From the NCBI GenBank assembly GCA_003215175.1, contig QCKS01000006.1, forward strand, positions 1 to 63,259: a DNA stretch of 63,259 nucleotides, given 5' to 3'. The position numbers were made by a program, and so were the translations under genes. Every line of letters starts with the position of its first letter. Position 1 is the stretch's first letter. The notes below the pieces were generated by a model. The model was not told the DNA's origin. It did not search any database and worked only from the letters and a program-made list of their open reading frames with translations. The DNA is from Acidimicrobiales bacterium AG-410-I20. Its GTDB lineage: Bacteria > Actinomycetota > Acidimicrobiia > Acidimicrobiales > MedAcidi-G1. This document shows positions 43,000 through 51,058 of the stretch, in pieces.

Positions 43000-43649
43000 A
43001 AAATCCCTACTGGGAATCTTTCTTGAGCATGGGGCCCTTTTGAATACACCTGAACCTTTTTATAAACCGGTGCAGTAATAATTCCCGCTGAAACATCTTT
43101 GCGAAAACGAGTTTCGAAACCGTGGTTAGAGAAATGATCTGGATTGATTCCCAGAGCGAATAACGCTCCTGGTCGAGCAATACGATACAACTCGTCAAAT
43201 GCTTCAGGCCCAACATGGCCGTGAGTGAAAGTCCCACAACTAATTATCCCACTGTAAGCATTATCTGGGAGGTTAAGGGAAGTGGTTAAATCTCCAATAT
43301 GGAGATCGCTATAAATAGGTTGCCCTGTAAAAGTTTTTTTGAGTCGTGCCTGCTCAAGCATTTCTGAAGATAAATCTAAACCTTCGACAGAAAGATGAAA
43401 TGAAGAATTTGCACAGAGAGCTTCTCCCACGAGACCTGTTCCACAACCAACATCAAGTATTGGTTCGTTTTTTGAAATAAAGTTTTCTAAGAATGCATCG
43501 GCTACACCGTGGTGATACACGTAGCCTTCATCAGCAACGAAACCTGATTCATAGGTGTTAGCCCATCGGGCATATAAGTCAACATTGTCTTCCGGAGTTT
43601 TAACCGAGTAAGCATCAGTTAAATCAAAGTACTCATCATTATTTGTCAT
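42987..43649 (-). CDS. SAM-dependent methyltransferase
   Basis: A class I methyltransferase of 220 residues. SAM-binding motif I is ILDVGCGTGLVGEALC, the acidic loop VEGLDLSSEM, and motif IV SGIISCGTFTHG. The ATG at 43649 follows GGAGTTTAAAG. The same 28-base segment, including ribosome-binding site and ATG, is duplicated directly upstream, giving a 12-codon leader frame. Substrate is unknown. Confidence 0.82.
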   Translation of the reverse strand: MTNNDEYFDLTDAYSVKTPEDNVDLYARWANTYESGFVADEGYVYHHGVADAFLENFISKNEPILDVGCGTGLVGEALCANSSFHLSVEGLDLSSEMLEQARLKKTFTGQPIYSDLHIGDLTTSLNLPDNAYSGIISCGTFTHGHVGPEAFDELYRIARPGALFALGINPDHFSNHGFETRFRKDVSAGIITAPVYKKVQVYSKGPHAQERFPVGIFYLE

Positions 43650-43688
43650 CTTTAAACTCCTCATCATTATTTGTCATCTTTAAACTCC
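43633..43688 (-). repeat. Perfect 28-base tandem duplication over a start region
   Basis: Two identical 28-base units (43633-43660 and 43661-43688) each contain the GGAG ribosome-binding site and ATG of the methyltransferase. Because 28 is not a multiple of three, the upstream copy is out of frame with the downstream one. Confidence 0.97.
43639..43677 (-). CDS. Possible 12-residue leader peptide created by duplication
   Basis: The distal duplicated start encodes MTNNDEEFKDDK and then stops with TAA at 43639-43641, inside the beginning of the methyltransferase gene. It has the same GGAG site as the real start, so ribosomes should use it. It would couple or reduce downstream translation. Whether it is translated is not shown by the sequence. 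Confidence 0.4.
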   Translation of the reverse strand: MTNNDEEFKDDK

Positions 43689-43730
43689 GGTAAGTACCCC
43701 TTTGTGACTTTGCGATACTTTTAACAACAT

Positions 43731-44141
43731 ATGGCATTTACATGGGATAGTGAACATCGAGAATTTGCTGAAATGCAAATTTGGGGGATTCTTGCTACAG
43801 GACGTAAAGACGGATCTCCGCAACAATCCATGATTGGTTACACGATTGATGAGCACGGACGGATCATAATGTCAGTCAAACATGACAGAGCCAAATGGAA
43901 AAATGTATTACGTCAATCCAAAGTAAGTTTGAGCGTGTCTAGTGGCCGCGATTGTCTCATAATCTATGGTTCTGCCGAAACTATTGCTGAAGATCCACTC
44001 CGAGCCGAGTTGACAGCCGATGTTGTCGCCAAACTAAGAGGCGTAGAAAGACCTGATCCAACAACCCTGACCGAATTTCTTGATGAACAAAAAAGAACAG
44101 TGTTAAGAATTACACCAGACAAAACAATTTTTCATAACTAA
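43731..44141 (+). CDS. PPOX-class flavin/F420-dependent split-barrel protein
   Basis: A 136-residue split-barrel protein of the pyridoxamine-phosphate-oxidase-like superfamily. Segments [40 protein letters not shown] and [16 protein letters not shown] fit the actinobacterial F420/FMN-binding group. It lies 11 bases before the haloalkane dehalogenase gene. No specific substrate can be assigned. Confidence 0.8.
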   Translation: MAFTWDSEHREFAEMQIWGILATGRKDGSPQQSMIGYTIDEHGRIIMSVKHDRAKWKNVLRQSKVSLSVSSGRDCLIIYGSAETIAEDPLRAELTADVVAKLRGVERPDPTTLTEFLDEQKRTVLRITPDKTIFHN

Positions 44142-44152
44142 AAGGAGAAATA

Positions 44153-45034
44153 ATGAGCGAATATGATGCAACGCCACTCACAAAACAGTTTGTTGAAGTA
44201 GATGGAAAATCTATGGCATATCACGAAACCGGCGAAGGAGACCCAGTTGTTTTCCTTCACGGAAACCCAACATCTTCTTACCTTTGGCGAAATATCATTC
44301 CCCATGTAGCCCCCAAATCGCGATGCATTGCTCCTGATCTAATTGGCCAAGGAGATTCAGACAAACTTGATGACACCAGTGCCGATTCTTATCGGTTCGT
44401 GCATCACCGTCATTATCTCGATGGCCTTTTAGACGCTCTCGATCTAGGAGACCATGTCACTTTAGTTATTCACGATTGGGGGTCTGCCCTCGGATTTGAT
44501 TGGGCTAATCGGAACCGTGACCGGATTGGAGGGATCGCTTATATGGAGGCGATCGTTCGTCCAGTTACTTGGGAAGAATGGCCAGAGCAAGCTAGACCAA
44601 TATTTGAAGCTTTCCGTTCACCTGCCGGTGAAGAAATGGTGATAGAAAAAAACCTTTTCGTAGAAGCAGTACTCACTGGTTCAATGATCCGTGACCTAAC
44701 GGAAGAAGAAAAGAATGAATATCGACGACCATTCCTTGTACCAGAGCATCGTCGACCAACACTTACCTGGCCAAGAGAAATTCCTTTAGAAGGAGAACCC
44801 GCTGACGTGGTTCAAATAGTTTCCGACTATGCCGAATGGATAAGCGAATCAGATATCCCGAAGCTTTTCATTAATGCTGACCCGGGAGCAATCTTGACAG
44901 GACCGCAAAGAGAGTTTTGTCGCAGTTGGCCAAATCAAACAGAAATAACGGTTGTTGGTAACCATTTCATGCAAGAAGACAGCCCTCATGAAATTGGTAA
45001 AGCAATCGCTGATTGGCTGCCAACACGTACCTGA
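44153..45034 (+). CDS. Haloalkane dehalogenase, LinB-like (HLD-II)
   Basis: A 293-residue alpha/beta-hydrolase. The complete HLD-II pentad is visible: N38 (HGNPTSS) and W109 for halide binding, nucleophile D108 (HDWGSALG), acid E132 (YMEAIVRP) and His H271 ([10 protein letters not shown]). Numbering is essentially that of LinB. Such enzymes hydrolyse carbon-halogen bonds of haloalkanes to alcohols plus halide, in the cytoplasm. AAAGGAGAAATA precedes the ATG. Two SDR genes follow and could oxidise the alcohol product. Natural substrates of marine homologues are usually unknown. Confidence 0.92.
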   Translation: MSEYDATPLTKQFVEVDGKSMAYHETGEGDPVVFLHGNPTSSYLWRNIIPHVAPKSRCIAPDLIGQGDSDKLDDTSADSYRFVHHRHYLDGLLDALDLGDHVTLVIHDWGSALGFDWANRNRDRIGGIAYMEAIVRPVTWEEWPEQARPIFEAFRSPAGEEMVIEKNLFVEAVLTGSMIRDLTEEEKNEYRRPFLVPEHRRPTLTWPREIPLEGEPADVVQIVSDYAEWISESDIPKLFINADPGAILTGPQREFCRSWPNQTEITVVGNHFMQEDSPHEIGKAIADWLPTRT

Positions 45035-45073
45035 TAAACAGATAGTTTCGTTTCTTAGATACCGTAATAAACC

Positions 45074-45829
45074 ATGACAATTAGTGATTATCAAAGTGCG
45101 CTGGTAACCGGGGCTTCAAGCGGCATCGGCGAAGCAGTCGTAGAAGATTTATCACAACGCGGCCTCACTGTTCATGCAGTCGCTAGACGGGCTGAACGGT
45201 TAGAGGAACTTGAAGAAAAAACTGGATGTGTAACACACGTACTTGATGTACGCGACACCGAAGAAATGAACGAACTCTTTGGCTCTATCGCTCCTGATAT
45301 TTTAATAAACAACGCTGGTGTAGGTCGTGCGATTGATTCCACCGTGAATGCAAACCCCGAAGACCTAGACCAAACGATTGATACGAATGTAACTGCAGCT
45401 ATTCATGCCGTACGAGCGGTAACCCCGTCGATGATAGAAAAAGGAAGAGGACACATCATTAATGTCGGTTCTGTCGCTGGGCTTTACCCGCTCTCATCAA
45501 GTGTTTATGGAGCATCAAAAGGAGCAATACATTTTCTCTCCACAAATCTTCGTTTAGAACTCGTGGGCACTGGCATACGTGTCACAGAAATTTGTCCAGG
45601 ACGAGTACGAACAGAATTTTATGACGCCGCCATTGATGACGAAAATATGCGACACAAACTAAAAGAGACTGGAATAACGGAAATCACTAGTGCAGATGTA
45701 GCAACATCTATTACCTATGCGATAGACGCCCCATGGCATGTCAATGTTGCTCGGATAGAACTACAACCTTTAGAACAAACTTATGGCGGAGTGAACTTTG
45801 ATCATGCGCCTCAAGGAAAAAATGAGTAA
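45074..45829 (+). CDS. Classical short-chain dehydrogenase/reductase
   Basis: A 251-residue SDR. Cofactor motif TGASSGIGEAV with a following Arg-rich loop (VARRAERLEEL) suggests NADP. NNAGVG, the catalytic Ser in NVGSVAG, and YGASK are intact, then CPGRVRTEF. It lies 39 bases after the dehalogenase and overlaps the next SDR gene by 8 bases. Confidence 0.88.
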   Translation: MTISDYQSALVTGASSGIGEAVVEDLSQRGLTVHAVARRAERLEELEEKTGCVTHVLDVRDTEEMNELFGSIAPDILINNAGVGRAIDSTVNANPEDLDQTIDTNVTAAIHAVRAVTPSMIEKGRGHIINVGSVAGLYPLSSSVYGASKGAIHFLSTNLRLELVGTGIRVTEICPGRVRTEFYDAAIDDENMRHKLKETGITEITSADVATSITYAIDAPWHVNVARIELQPLEQTYGGVNFDHAPQGKNE

Positions 45830-46574
45830 CGAATTACTTAACCAGGTCGCGGTGATCACTGGAGGCGCTTCAGGGATGGGAGCAGCTACCGTACGAGAAT
45901 TTGTTCAAGCCGGCGCCAAAGTAACGTTCATCGACATCAATAAAGACGGTGCGCAAAAAGTTTCTGAAGAAACTGGCGCTACCGCAGTCATCGGTGATGT
46001 AAGCGACTCCACGTTTTGCACAAACACTATAAATGATGTTGTAGAAGCTCATGGCCGGTTAGATGTGCTTGTTAACTGTGCAGGGACTATTCATCGAGCA
46101 GATGTAACAGGAACGAATGATGATGAATGGCGTCAAGTAATGGCCGTAAACGTAGACGCAGTTTTTTACTTATCTCGAGCAGCTATTCATCATATGATCA
46201 CCCAAAAGTCAGGCGCCATAGTTAACTTCGGTTCAATTTGGGGTGGAGTAGGAGCAGCCGGAGTGCTTGCATATTGCACAACAAAAGGGGCGGTACATCA
46301 ACTAACAAAAGCCATGGCCCTAGATCATGTAGAAGACGGCATTCGAATTAACGCAGTGGCCCCCGGAGAAGTCAATACTCCGATGCTTGCCTCCGGACGA
46401 CCAAAGGCACCCTCTGCACAAGATCTTGCCGATCTTGCAGAAGCAACAATACCGATCAAACGGCTAGCAGAACCGGAAGAGATCGCAAAAGCAGTTCGTT
46501 TCTTAGCTTCAGATGAAGCAAGTTACATTACGGGAGCAATTATCCCCGTCGATGGAGGGTACACCGCCCGCTAA
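45822..46574 (+). CDS. Second classical SDR (FabG/LinC-like)
   Basis: A 250-residue SDR. The ATG at 45822, preceded by AAGGAAAAA, is preferred over an in-frame ATG at 45798. Motifs: TGGASGMGAAT, an acidic FIDINKD loop favouring NAD, NCAGTIH, catalytic NFGSIWGG and YCTTK, and the C-terminal VDGGYTAR. It is translationally coupled to the preceding SDR. Its substrate may be the alcohol from the dehalogenase, by analogy with LinB-LinC; this is inference. Confidence 0.88.
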   Translation: MSNELLNQVAVITGGASGMGAATVREFVQAGAKVTFIDINKDGAQKVSEETGATAVIGDVSDSTFCTNTINDVVEAHGRLDVLVNCAGTIHRADVTGTNDDEWRQVMAVNVDAVFYLSRAAIHHMITQKSGAIVNFGSIWGGVGAAGVLAYCTTKGAVHQLTKAMALDHVEDGIRINAVAPGEVNTPMLASGRPKAPSAQDLADLAEATIPIKRLAEPEEIAKAVRFLASDEASYITGAIIPVDGGYTAR

Positions 46575-46592
46575 AAATCAAGGAGACAGTGA

Positions 46593-47522
46593 ATGACGAA
46601 ACCATTCAGATTTGGAATACAACTTACTCAACCAGCCCCAGAGAGAACATGGGCTGAAACAGCACAACAACTTGAAAATGATGGCTGGTCATCACTTGTG
46701 ATGCCCGACCATTTCGAAGACCAACTTGCTGTCGCTCCAGCACTAGCCGCAGCAGCACAAGCAACTACAACTCTCCGCCTTGGAGCACTGGTTTATGGAA
46801 ACGATTACCGTCACCCAGTTGTTCTTGCAAAAGACATGGCCACCCTTGACGTGCTATCTAACGGACGAATGGAATTCGGTATCGGAGCAGGCTGGATGCG
46901 CTCCGATTATGACAAAGCAGGCATGGAATATGATCGCCCAGGCATTCGTATAGAGAGAATGCAAGAAAGTCTTGAAATTATTCGCGGACTTTTCTCCGAC
47001 GGACCAGTGAATTTTGACGGAGAGCATTACAAAATCACCGAAATGGAAGGCTGGCCAAAACCAGTTCAATCACCCCCACCCATACACATTGGCGGAGGCG
47101 GCAAACGAATGCTTGGAATAGCCGCTCAAGAAGCCGACATCATTGGAATAACAGCAAACCTTCGAGCCGGTGTTGTCGGACGCGACGCAACTAACGACGT
47201 AACCCCAGAAAAATTCGATGAAAAAGTTGACTGGATCCGAGCAGCAGCCGGTGACCGTATAGATGACATCGAATTAAGCGTTCTGGTTTTCAATACACAA
47301 GTCACCGATGATAAAGAAAATGCCGTTGCCGGTATAGCCGAACTCTTTGGCTTCACCTCAGAACAAGTCACTCAAACTCCAATGCTTCTTATTGGATCTC
47401 CGGAAGAAATCGCAGATTCATTAAGAGAACGACGTGAACGCTGGGGGATTAATTACATCATCGTTCAAGGTGACGCAATAGATACCCTCACCCCAGTCGT
47501 AGCCGAACTTACTGGAACCTAA
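46593..47522 (+). CDS. LLM-class F420-dependent oxidoreductase
   Basis: A 309-residue luciferase-like TIM-barrel protein of the actinobacterial F420 group. FRFGIQLTQPAP, MPDHFEDQLAVAPALAAAAQ, LSNGRMEFGIGAGWMRSDY and PPIHIGGGGKRML are typical. It is preceded by AAGGAGACAG and lies 18 bases after the second SDR. It closes the gene run that starts at 43731. Confidence 0.88.
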   Translation: MTKPFRFGIQLTQPAPERTWAETAQQLENDGWSSLVMPDHFEDQLAVAPALAAAAQATTTLRLGALVYGNDYRHPVVLAKDMATLDVLSNGRMEFGIGAGWMRSDYDKAGMEYDRPGIRIERMQESLEIIRGLFSDGPVNFDGEHYKITEMEGWPKPVQSPPPIHIGGGGKRMLGIAAQEADIIGITANLRAGVVGRDATNDVTPEKFDEKVDWIRAAAGDRIDDIELSVLVFNTQVTDDKENAVAGIAELFGFTSEQVTQTPMLLIGSPEEIADSLRERRERWGINYIIVQGDAIDTLTPVVAELTGT

Positions 47523-47620
47523 AACTAAAAATAATTAGCGAGTTTAATCCCCCGCAGTATTCAAATTTTGGTGTAAACCTACGAGTATGAAACGTCAGCG
47601 AAGAAAAGCTAATAGCTGAC

Positions 47621-48721
47621 ATGGATGTCACATCAATAACCCACGACAGTCAATGGCTTCACGTAACTTTCACTGACGGCGAAGTAGGGAAATTTTATGT
47701 CCAATGGTTAAGAGACAACGTCCCTTCGGGTCGTCATTTAGAAAGAGGCCAGCGAACTTTCGATATCAACTCACTACCGGAACATAAGTTGAGTGAAATA
47801 AGCCATGTAGCCGATCAAATCACCATCACCTTTGATCCAGATAAACACATCGACACTTTTAACACAGCTTGGCTTTACTCCCACAAAGATTCGTTTGCTC
47901 CTCAAAGCAATCCAAAACCAATTCTCTGGAACTGCAACGAACAAAGTCACCTTGTTTTTGCTAACTATCAAACTTTAAAGAATTCAAAAAAAGATTTACA
48001 TACCTGGCTCTGCCACATAAGAGATTATGGATACGGGCTACTTGAAAATGTTCCAACCGAACCTGAGACAGTTCTTCGAGTAGTAGAACTATTCGGATAC
48101 GTAAGAAACACAAACTATGGAAAACTTTTCGAAGTACGAGCAGAATCTGATCCAGCAAACCTAGCATTCACAAAACTTGGAATCGGCATGCATACCGACA
48201 ATCCTTACCGCGATCCAGTTCCAGGCCTACAGCTACTGCATTGTTTAGTTAACGAATCAGATGGCGGAGATAACCAACTTGTTGATGGATTCGCTGTAGC
48301 AGAAAAAATTCGCCAAAAAAACCCGAAAGCATTCTCTTTGCTAGCAACACAACCAGTGCAATTTAGATATTTAGACAAAGATTCGGCAGATCTAGAAGCC
48401 ACAAGCCCCCTGATTGAAACTAATTCAGACGGAGAAGTTACCGCTTTACGATATAACAGCCGTTCAGCACAAACATTTACTTTCTCACACGAAATCATGG
48501 CTGACTACTATGACGCTTATCGTTTATTAGGGGAGCTTCTGCATGAACCGGAAGCCCGTATTGAGTTTCGGTTAACTCCAGGCCAACTAATGATTTTCGA
48601 CAATCAACGTGTCTTGCATGGCCGCTCATCTTATGAAGAAGGAACCCGTCATCTCCAAGGCTGTTACGCAGATAAAGATTCTCTGCATTCACTTATTCGC
48701 GTACTTGAGGCACAACAATGA
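47621..48721 (+). CDS. tmpA: Fe(II)/2-oxoglutarate dioxygenase, TmpA/BBOX family
   Basis: A 366-residue dioxygenase of the gamma-butyrobetaine hydroxylase family. The metal facial triad is H191 and D193 (GMHTDNPYRD) and H333 (RVLHGRSSYEEGTRH), with R343 positioned for 2-oxoglutarate. The N-terminal DUF971-like part (YVQWLRDNVPSGRHLERGQR) lacks the zinc-site cysteines commonly present there. Alone it would be called a betaine hydroxylase. It is coupled by ATGA overlap to a PhnZ-like HD oxygenase, the arrangement of TmpA-TmpB. TmpA hydroxylates 2-(trimethylammonio)ethylphosphonate at C1. The specific call rests on this pairing. Confidence 0.75.
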   Translation: MDVTSITHDSQWLHVTFTDGEVGKFYVQWLRDNVPSGRHLERGQRTFDINSLPEHKLSEISHVADQITITFDPDKHIDTFNTAWLYSHKDSFAPQSNPKPILWNCNEQSHLVFANYQTLKNSKKDLHTWLCHIRDYGYGLLENVPTEPETVLRVVELFGYVRNTNYGKLFEVRAESDPANLAFTKLGIGMHTDNPYRDPVPGLQLLHCLVNESDGGDNQLVDGFAVAEKIRQKNPKAFSLLATQPVQFRYLDKDSADLEATSPLIETNSDGEVTALRYNSRSAQTFTFSHEIMADYYDAYRLLGELLHEPEARIEFRLTPGQLMIFDNQRVLHGRSSYEEGTRHLQGCYADKDSLHSLIRVLEAQQ

Positions 48722-49248
48722 GGGTCATTGAAGAACTTGCAAGTCTTATGGCTGGGCGGGGACAACAAAACTATGGAGAGAACGTCACTATTGCTGAACA
48801 TGTTTTACTCACTGCCGCAGCGGCTGAAATGGTTGGATGTTCAGAATCAGTAATCGCTGCTTGCCTCCTTCATGACGTTGGACATTGGTTAGATGAACCA
48901 GATGACGATTTTGGAATACATAGTCACGCTGGTAGCGGAGGGATGTGGGTAGCTCAATATTTTGATTTAGATGTCTCGGAACCTGTACGTCTTCATGTTG
49001 ATGCCAAACGCTATTTGTGTACAGTCGATTCCGAGTACTACGACTGTCTTTCGGAAGCATCAAAATACACATTGACTCAACAGAATGGGTTAATGGCAGA
49101 AGAAGAGGCCGATGTTTTTCTCGCTAACCCTCATCATCAAGATGCGATAACGCTGCGCAAAATTGAAGACAAATATGGGAAAAGAACCGGAGTTTCAGTT
49201 CCTAAATTTGAGCATTTTCATTCTTTGCTAGAGAAATTAGTTAAATGA
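48718..49248 (+). CDS. tmpB: HD-domain mixed-valent diiron oxygenase, TmpB/PhnZ family
   Basis: A 176-residue HD-fold protein. Metal residues expected from PhnZ are visible: H28 (IAEHVLL), H52-D53 (LLHDVGH), H68/H70 (GIHSHAGSG), H93 (PVRLHVDAKRYL) and D151 (RKIEDKYGK). Tyr-Gly-Glu at 19-21 lies where PhnZ has its induced-fit Tyr. The signature RLHVDAKRYLCTVDSEYYDC is characteristic of phosphonate-degradation HD proteins. TmpB/PhnZ cleave the C-P bond of a 1-hydroxyphosphonate oxidatively, here predicted to give glycine betaine and phosphate. Length is normal. Strict coupling with the upstream dioxygenase supports the call. Confidence 0.82.
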   Translation: MRVIEELASLMAGRGQQNYGENVTIAEHVLLTAAAAEMVGCSESVIAACLLHDVGHWLDEPDDDFGIHSHAGSGGMWVAQYFDLDVSEPVRLHVDAKRYLCTVDSEYYDCLSEASKYTLTQQNGLMAEEEADVFLANPHHQDAITLRKIEDKYGKRTGVSVPKFEHFHSLLEKLVK

Positions 49249-49298
49249 TTTGAGTAAACAACGAGGGGCTTGCTTTACATTCCGTTATCCTCGTGAGT

Positions 49299-49375
<77 letters not shown>

Positions 49376-49382
49376 AGTAAAG

Positions 49383-49416
49383 CCCTGTTCAGGATTCATT
49401 CCTGCAGGGTTATTTT
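49383..49416 (+). terminator. Terminator after initiator tRNA
   Basis: Nested stems CCCTG/CAGGG and CAGGA/TCCTG (49383-49409) are followed by TTATTTT. It ends the tRNA transcript. Confidence 0.75.
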
Positions 49417-49490
49417 GGTTTTGGACACAATTAAGGTGTGTTCCCTAATTTAGAAAGTCTAGGTTTGACCCAGAAAAGTATTTTTAGATG

Positions 49491-49541
49491 TTGACAAAAT
49501 ACTTTTATCATGTACAGTATATATATGCTGTACATGATAAA
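49491..49541 (+). promoter_or_regulatory. Promoter with 14-base palindromic arms before an integrase-like gene
   Basis: A TTGACA element (49491-49496) is followed by TTTATCATGTACAG (49504-49517), a 10-base AT spacer and the exact complement CTGTACATGATAAA (49528-49541). The right arm abuts the AGGAG ribosome-binding site at 49541-49545. It may be an operator for a dimeric repressor, or an mRNA hairpin that hides the ribosome-binding site. Confidence 0.7.
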
Positions 49542-49552
49542 GGAGAATCTGA

Positions 49553-49999
49553 ATGAACAAAAACCAAACTTGGACGATTGATGAATTATCTTTGGCCCTT
49601 GATCAGTATGAGCAGGAGTTAAGAGACAAAGGGTTGCGGCGTAACACTATTAACACTTATGTCCAGCATCCTGAACGTTTTATTAGATGGCTAGCTGAGA
49701 GGTATAGCCCTACAGGTCCTAGGAGTGAAAGCCAAATTCCAAAAAGTAAACCTTCTTCAAAGTATGAACCTTTGTATGCATATTTGATCAACTTACCTAA
49801 TGAGTATATTCGAATGACTTTTGTCCAAATTGAACAAGTACTTGGATTTCGTCTTCCTGCTTCTGCACGCCGTTATCCCGCTTGGTGGGCAAATGAATAC
49901 GAGGGAACTCATAGCCATGCACGGTCATGGCTAGATGCATCTTATGAAACTAAAGAAGTAGATCTCAATTCACAGTCCGTAACATTTGTGATCCGTTGA
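49553..49999 (+). CDS. Integrase-type SAM-like domain fused to DUF7662
   Basis: A 148-residue protein. The N-terminal 55 residues (LDQYEQELRDKGLRRNTINT, RFIRWLAERY) resemble the SAM-like core-binding domain of tyrosine recombinases. The catalytic domain is absent. The C-terminal part (YEPLYAYLINLPNEYIRMTF, RLPASARRYPAWWANE, ARSWLDASYE) matches the DUF7662 pattern. It could be a small DNA-binding protein, possibly autoregulated by the upstream palindrome. Location next to a tRNA suggests mobile-element ancestry. Confidence 0.65.
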   Translation: MNKNQTWTIDELSLALDQYEQELRDKGLRRNTINTYVQHPERFIRWLAERYSPTGPRSESQIPKSKPSSKYEPLYAYLINLPNEYIRMTFVQIEQVLGFRLPASARRYPAWWANEYEGTHSHARSWLDASYETKEVDLNSQSVTFVIR

Positions 50000-50006
50000 A
50001 TTAGGT

Positions 50007-50243
50007 ATGTTCTTTTATGTTCCCGTAATTCTTTTTACCCTGATTTTTTTACTTTTTATTTTGCTACTTGTCGTAACTGTAACTTTTTTAATTATGTTTT
50101 TTCTGTTTCGTAAGAGTTTAGAAACAAGTACTAATCTCATTCAACTTCGCTGGGGCCTGCCGGCGCGAACACTTCTGCGAGACCTTCGACGACCCACGCC
50201 TGCTCGCCGAGCGAACTCAAGTCGAGCGGTTGCCGACAGGTGA
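50007..50243 (+). pseudogene. Chimeric open frame across a composition boundary, probable remnant
   Basis: The first 45 or so residues are AT-rich and very hydrophobic (VPVILFTLIFLLFILLLVVT). From about 50145 the frame runs into the high-GC block and becomes Arg-rich (PARTLLRDLRRPTPARRA), antisense to the real gene there. This is best read as a membrane-protein gene truncated by insertion of the high-GC segment. It starts 7 bases after the preceding gene. Confidence 0.45.
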
Positions 50244-50985
50244 TCCCCTCGGCGAGATCGACTGCTGATCCCGTGAGTACGGGTACGCCTGCCGGTGGCG
50301 AGTCGAAGGAAACCACGGTTGTTCGAGCGACGTTGACCGTCAGCTCGACGAGCGGGTCAACTGCAAGCACGCCGATTCGGGCACTGCGAGAGTCGACGAA
50401 TTGCATCGCAAATGCCGCTGTCAACCCAATGGCATGTGCGAGCACGCAGGTTACCTCGACGGGATCCTCGACCGGTTCAATACCGAGCGGGAGTACGATG
50501 TCACGCTCGTGGGTCCAGCAGTCCCATAAGGCGTGATGCAGCATCGTGCCGATGGTGACATGCCCGGGTGGCGCTTCGACGATCGTTTCCCACTCGTCGT
50601 CGCCGAGCGTAGCGATGGTCTGATCCAGCTGCGTAGCAGCCGCGAGGTACTGCTCACGCACATGGTTGACTGAGGCGGCGTCACTACCCGCCACCATCTC
50701 GCGTGGTGTCGCCTCGGGGTCGAAACCGGAGAGGATCGTGGTTGGTTCCCCAGCAACTCCGGCGGCCATCGACATCATCCAGAATTGAGCGACGCCTCCG
50801 AGGTGCTCCAGGACGTCTGCTGCAGACCATCCCTCGCATCGGCTCGGTGCCAACAACTGTTGGTCAGTCAGTGCCGCTGCAGTGGACATCATCCGACGCT
50901 GCTGGCCGAGGAAGGCGCGACGAATGTCGGGGGTCTCGGTCATCACCCTCATCGCCGGAGCGCCGTAGTGCGGATTGAGTAGCAT
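50137..50985 (-). CDS. Mycothiol-dependent DinB/maleylpyruvate-isomerase-type enzyme, high-GC foreign gene
   Basis: A 282-residue protein of the TIGR03083-like DinB superfamily. Metal-site segments are DVLEHLGGVAQFW and LWDCWTHERDI; the domain continues to a C-terminal beta part (TVNVARTTVVSFDS). Such enzymes use mycothiol or metal for isomerase/transferase chemistry. Codon third positions are almost all G or C: one 60-base line (50221-50280) has 38 G/C, whereas a line in the previous gene (49561-49620) has 24. This marks recent transfer from a high-GC actinobacterium. ATG at 50943 (MTETPD) is an alternative start behind GAGGGTG. Confidence 0.82.
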   Translation of the reverse strand: MLLNPHYGAPAMRVMTETPDIRRAFLGQQRRMMSTAAALTDQQLLAPSRCEGWSAADVLEHLGGVAQFWMMSMAAGVAGEPTTILSGFDPEATPREMVAGSDAASVNHVREQYLAAATQLDQTIATLGDDEWETIVEAPPGHVTIGTMLHHALWDCWTHERDIVLPLGIEPVEDPVEVTCVLAHAIGLTAAFAMQFVDSRSARIGVLAVDPLVELTVNVARTTVVSFDSPPAGVPVLTGSAVDLAEGITCRQPLDLSSLGEQAWVVEGLAEVFAPAGPSEVE

Positions 50986-51058
50986 ACGCCCAGTATGGCA
51001 TCAGGCGCTTTGGCGATGCTACGTCGCCTTTGATCAAGAAAAGGGTTAACTTTGAGTT

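Noticed and set aside
47523-47620. PHO box upstream of the tmpA-like gene
   Set aside because: Only a single inverted GTTTAC-like element is present (in TGTAAACC); the second 11-base unit does not match.
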